Assembly: GCF_900187425.1 (NCBI RefSeq)
Contig: NZ_FYDJ01000007.1
Location: forward strand, 124,001 to 188,000
Direction: 5' to 3'
DNA from: Pseudomonas sp. Irchel s3h14
GTDB lineage: Bacteria; Pseudomonadota; Gammaproteobacteria; Pseudomonadales; Pseudomonadaceae
Length of the DNA: 64,000 nt
Shown one piece after another: positions 63,708 through 64,000 of this stretch. The notes beneath the pieces were generated by a model. That model was not told the origin of the DNA, made no database searches, and saw nothing but the letters and a program-made list of their open reading frames with translations. Numbering within the stretch: position 1 is the first letter of the stretch; each line of letters begins with the position of its first letter. Made by a program: the position numbers and the translations under genes.

Positions 63708-64000
63708 CGGAAGATCACCGTTCTGTCCTGGTTGAGGAAAACCCGGTGCTCCAGGTGGTACTTGACCGCCTTGGACAGGGCCACGGTTTCGGTGTCACGG
63801 CCGGTGGCCACGAGATCGTCGGGCAGGTAGACGTGATCGACCCGCTGTACTTCCTGCTCAATGATCGGTCCCTCGTCGAGGTCGCTGGTGACGTAATGGG
63901 CGGTGGCGCCGATCAGTTTCACACCACGCTGGTAGGCCTGGTGATAAGGCTTGGCACCTTTGAAGCCGGGCAAGAACGAATGGTGAATGTTGATCGCCCG
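63704..64000 (-). CDS. purU: Formyltetrahydrofolate deformylase, partial
   Basis: Only the last 98 codons are inside the window; the gene continues past the right edge. [23 protein letters not shown] carries the catalytic His of the formyltransferase fold, and [17 protein letters not shown] carries the catalytic Asp. PurU hydrolyses 10-formyl-THF to formate and THF, completing C1 disposal after SoxBDAG and FolD. The order purU-folD-soxB-D-A-G on one strand indicates a single operon. Confidence 0.93.
   Translation of the reverse strand, partial: RAINIHHSFLPGFKGAKPYHQAYQRGVKLIGATAHYVTSDLDEGPIIEQEVQRVDHVYLPDDLVATGRDTETVALSKAVKYHLEHRVFLNQDRTVIFR

Overview
The window looks like a chromosomal segment of a Pseudomonas (fluorescens/putida type). 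This rests on a homoprotocatechuate (hpa) operon with HpaA and HpaR regulators, a glutathione-dependent formaldehyde dehydrogenase, many short-chain and CoA enzymes with GC-rich codons, and a purU-folD-soxBDAG block. No rRNA, tRNA, CRISPR array or intact insertion sequence was seen. About 57 kb is catabolic accessory DNA. The last 6 kb is C1/sarcosine metabolism that looks like backbone, and a decayed integrase lies exactly between the two.

Region 1 (1-30.7 kb) is a large catabolic cluster whose substrate I cannot name. It has the end of a VanB-type reductase, an HSL-type hydrolase, a membrane module (DUF1302 outer-membrane protein, DUF1329 protein, YCF48-like protein, MMPL/RND transporter, Cache protein), an HBM-type chemoreceptor, a VanA-like Rieske oxygenase followed by S-(hydroxymethyl)glutathione dehydrogenase, and a minus-strand group (ornithine-cyclodeaminase-like, DapA-like aldolase, semialdehyde dehydrogenase). 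A lower-GC core (about 20-31 kb) adds a TetR regulator, two FAD monooxygenases, two FAH-fold hydrolases, a cytoplasmic protein with a periplasmic-binding-protein fold, a hotdog protein, a cupin, a beta-keto acid cleavage enzyme, an extradiol dioxygenase, a Rieske ferredoxin and an outer-membrane channel. Nine copies of one palindrome (consensus AATACGATACGTATCGTATT) lie before the transcription units of this cluster. They tie it into one regulon, probably that of the TetR protein.

Region 2 (30.7-45.7 kb) is 4-hydroxyphenylacetate catabolism. It holds a two-component flavin hydroxylase (oxygenase plus a reductase with a MarR-like tail), the minus-strand operon hpaG1-G2-E-D-F-X-H-I, the activator hpaA and two hpaR paralogues. 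A second VanA-like Rieske oxygenase stands opposite a LuxR-type regulator. Four TTAAC-N2-GTTAA palindromes mark a separate HpaR-type regulon that appears to include this oxygenase. I infer a route that also takes in a methoxylated phenylacetate such as homovanillate.

Region 3 (45.7-56.4 kb) is an acyl-CoA cluster: a hotdog thioesterase, a LysR regulator with a divergent T-N11-A site, a thiolase-like protein next to a DUF35 protein and a MaoC hydratase (like the steroid side-chain Ltp2/ChsH hydratase-aldolase complexes), an SDR, a Tat-exported binding protein with a fused permease and ATPase, an enoyl-CoA hydratase and a family III CoA-transferase. The substrate is probably an imported organic acid handled as its CoA ester.

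Region 4 (56.5-57.6 kb) is a tyrosine-recombinase pseudogene. Region 5 (57.7-64 kb) is purU (partial)-folD-soxB-D-A-G on the minus strand. Demethylation in regions 1 and 2 releases formaldehyde, which frmA can oxidise; sarcosine oxidase, FolD and PurU handle C1 units through tetrahydrofolate.
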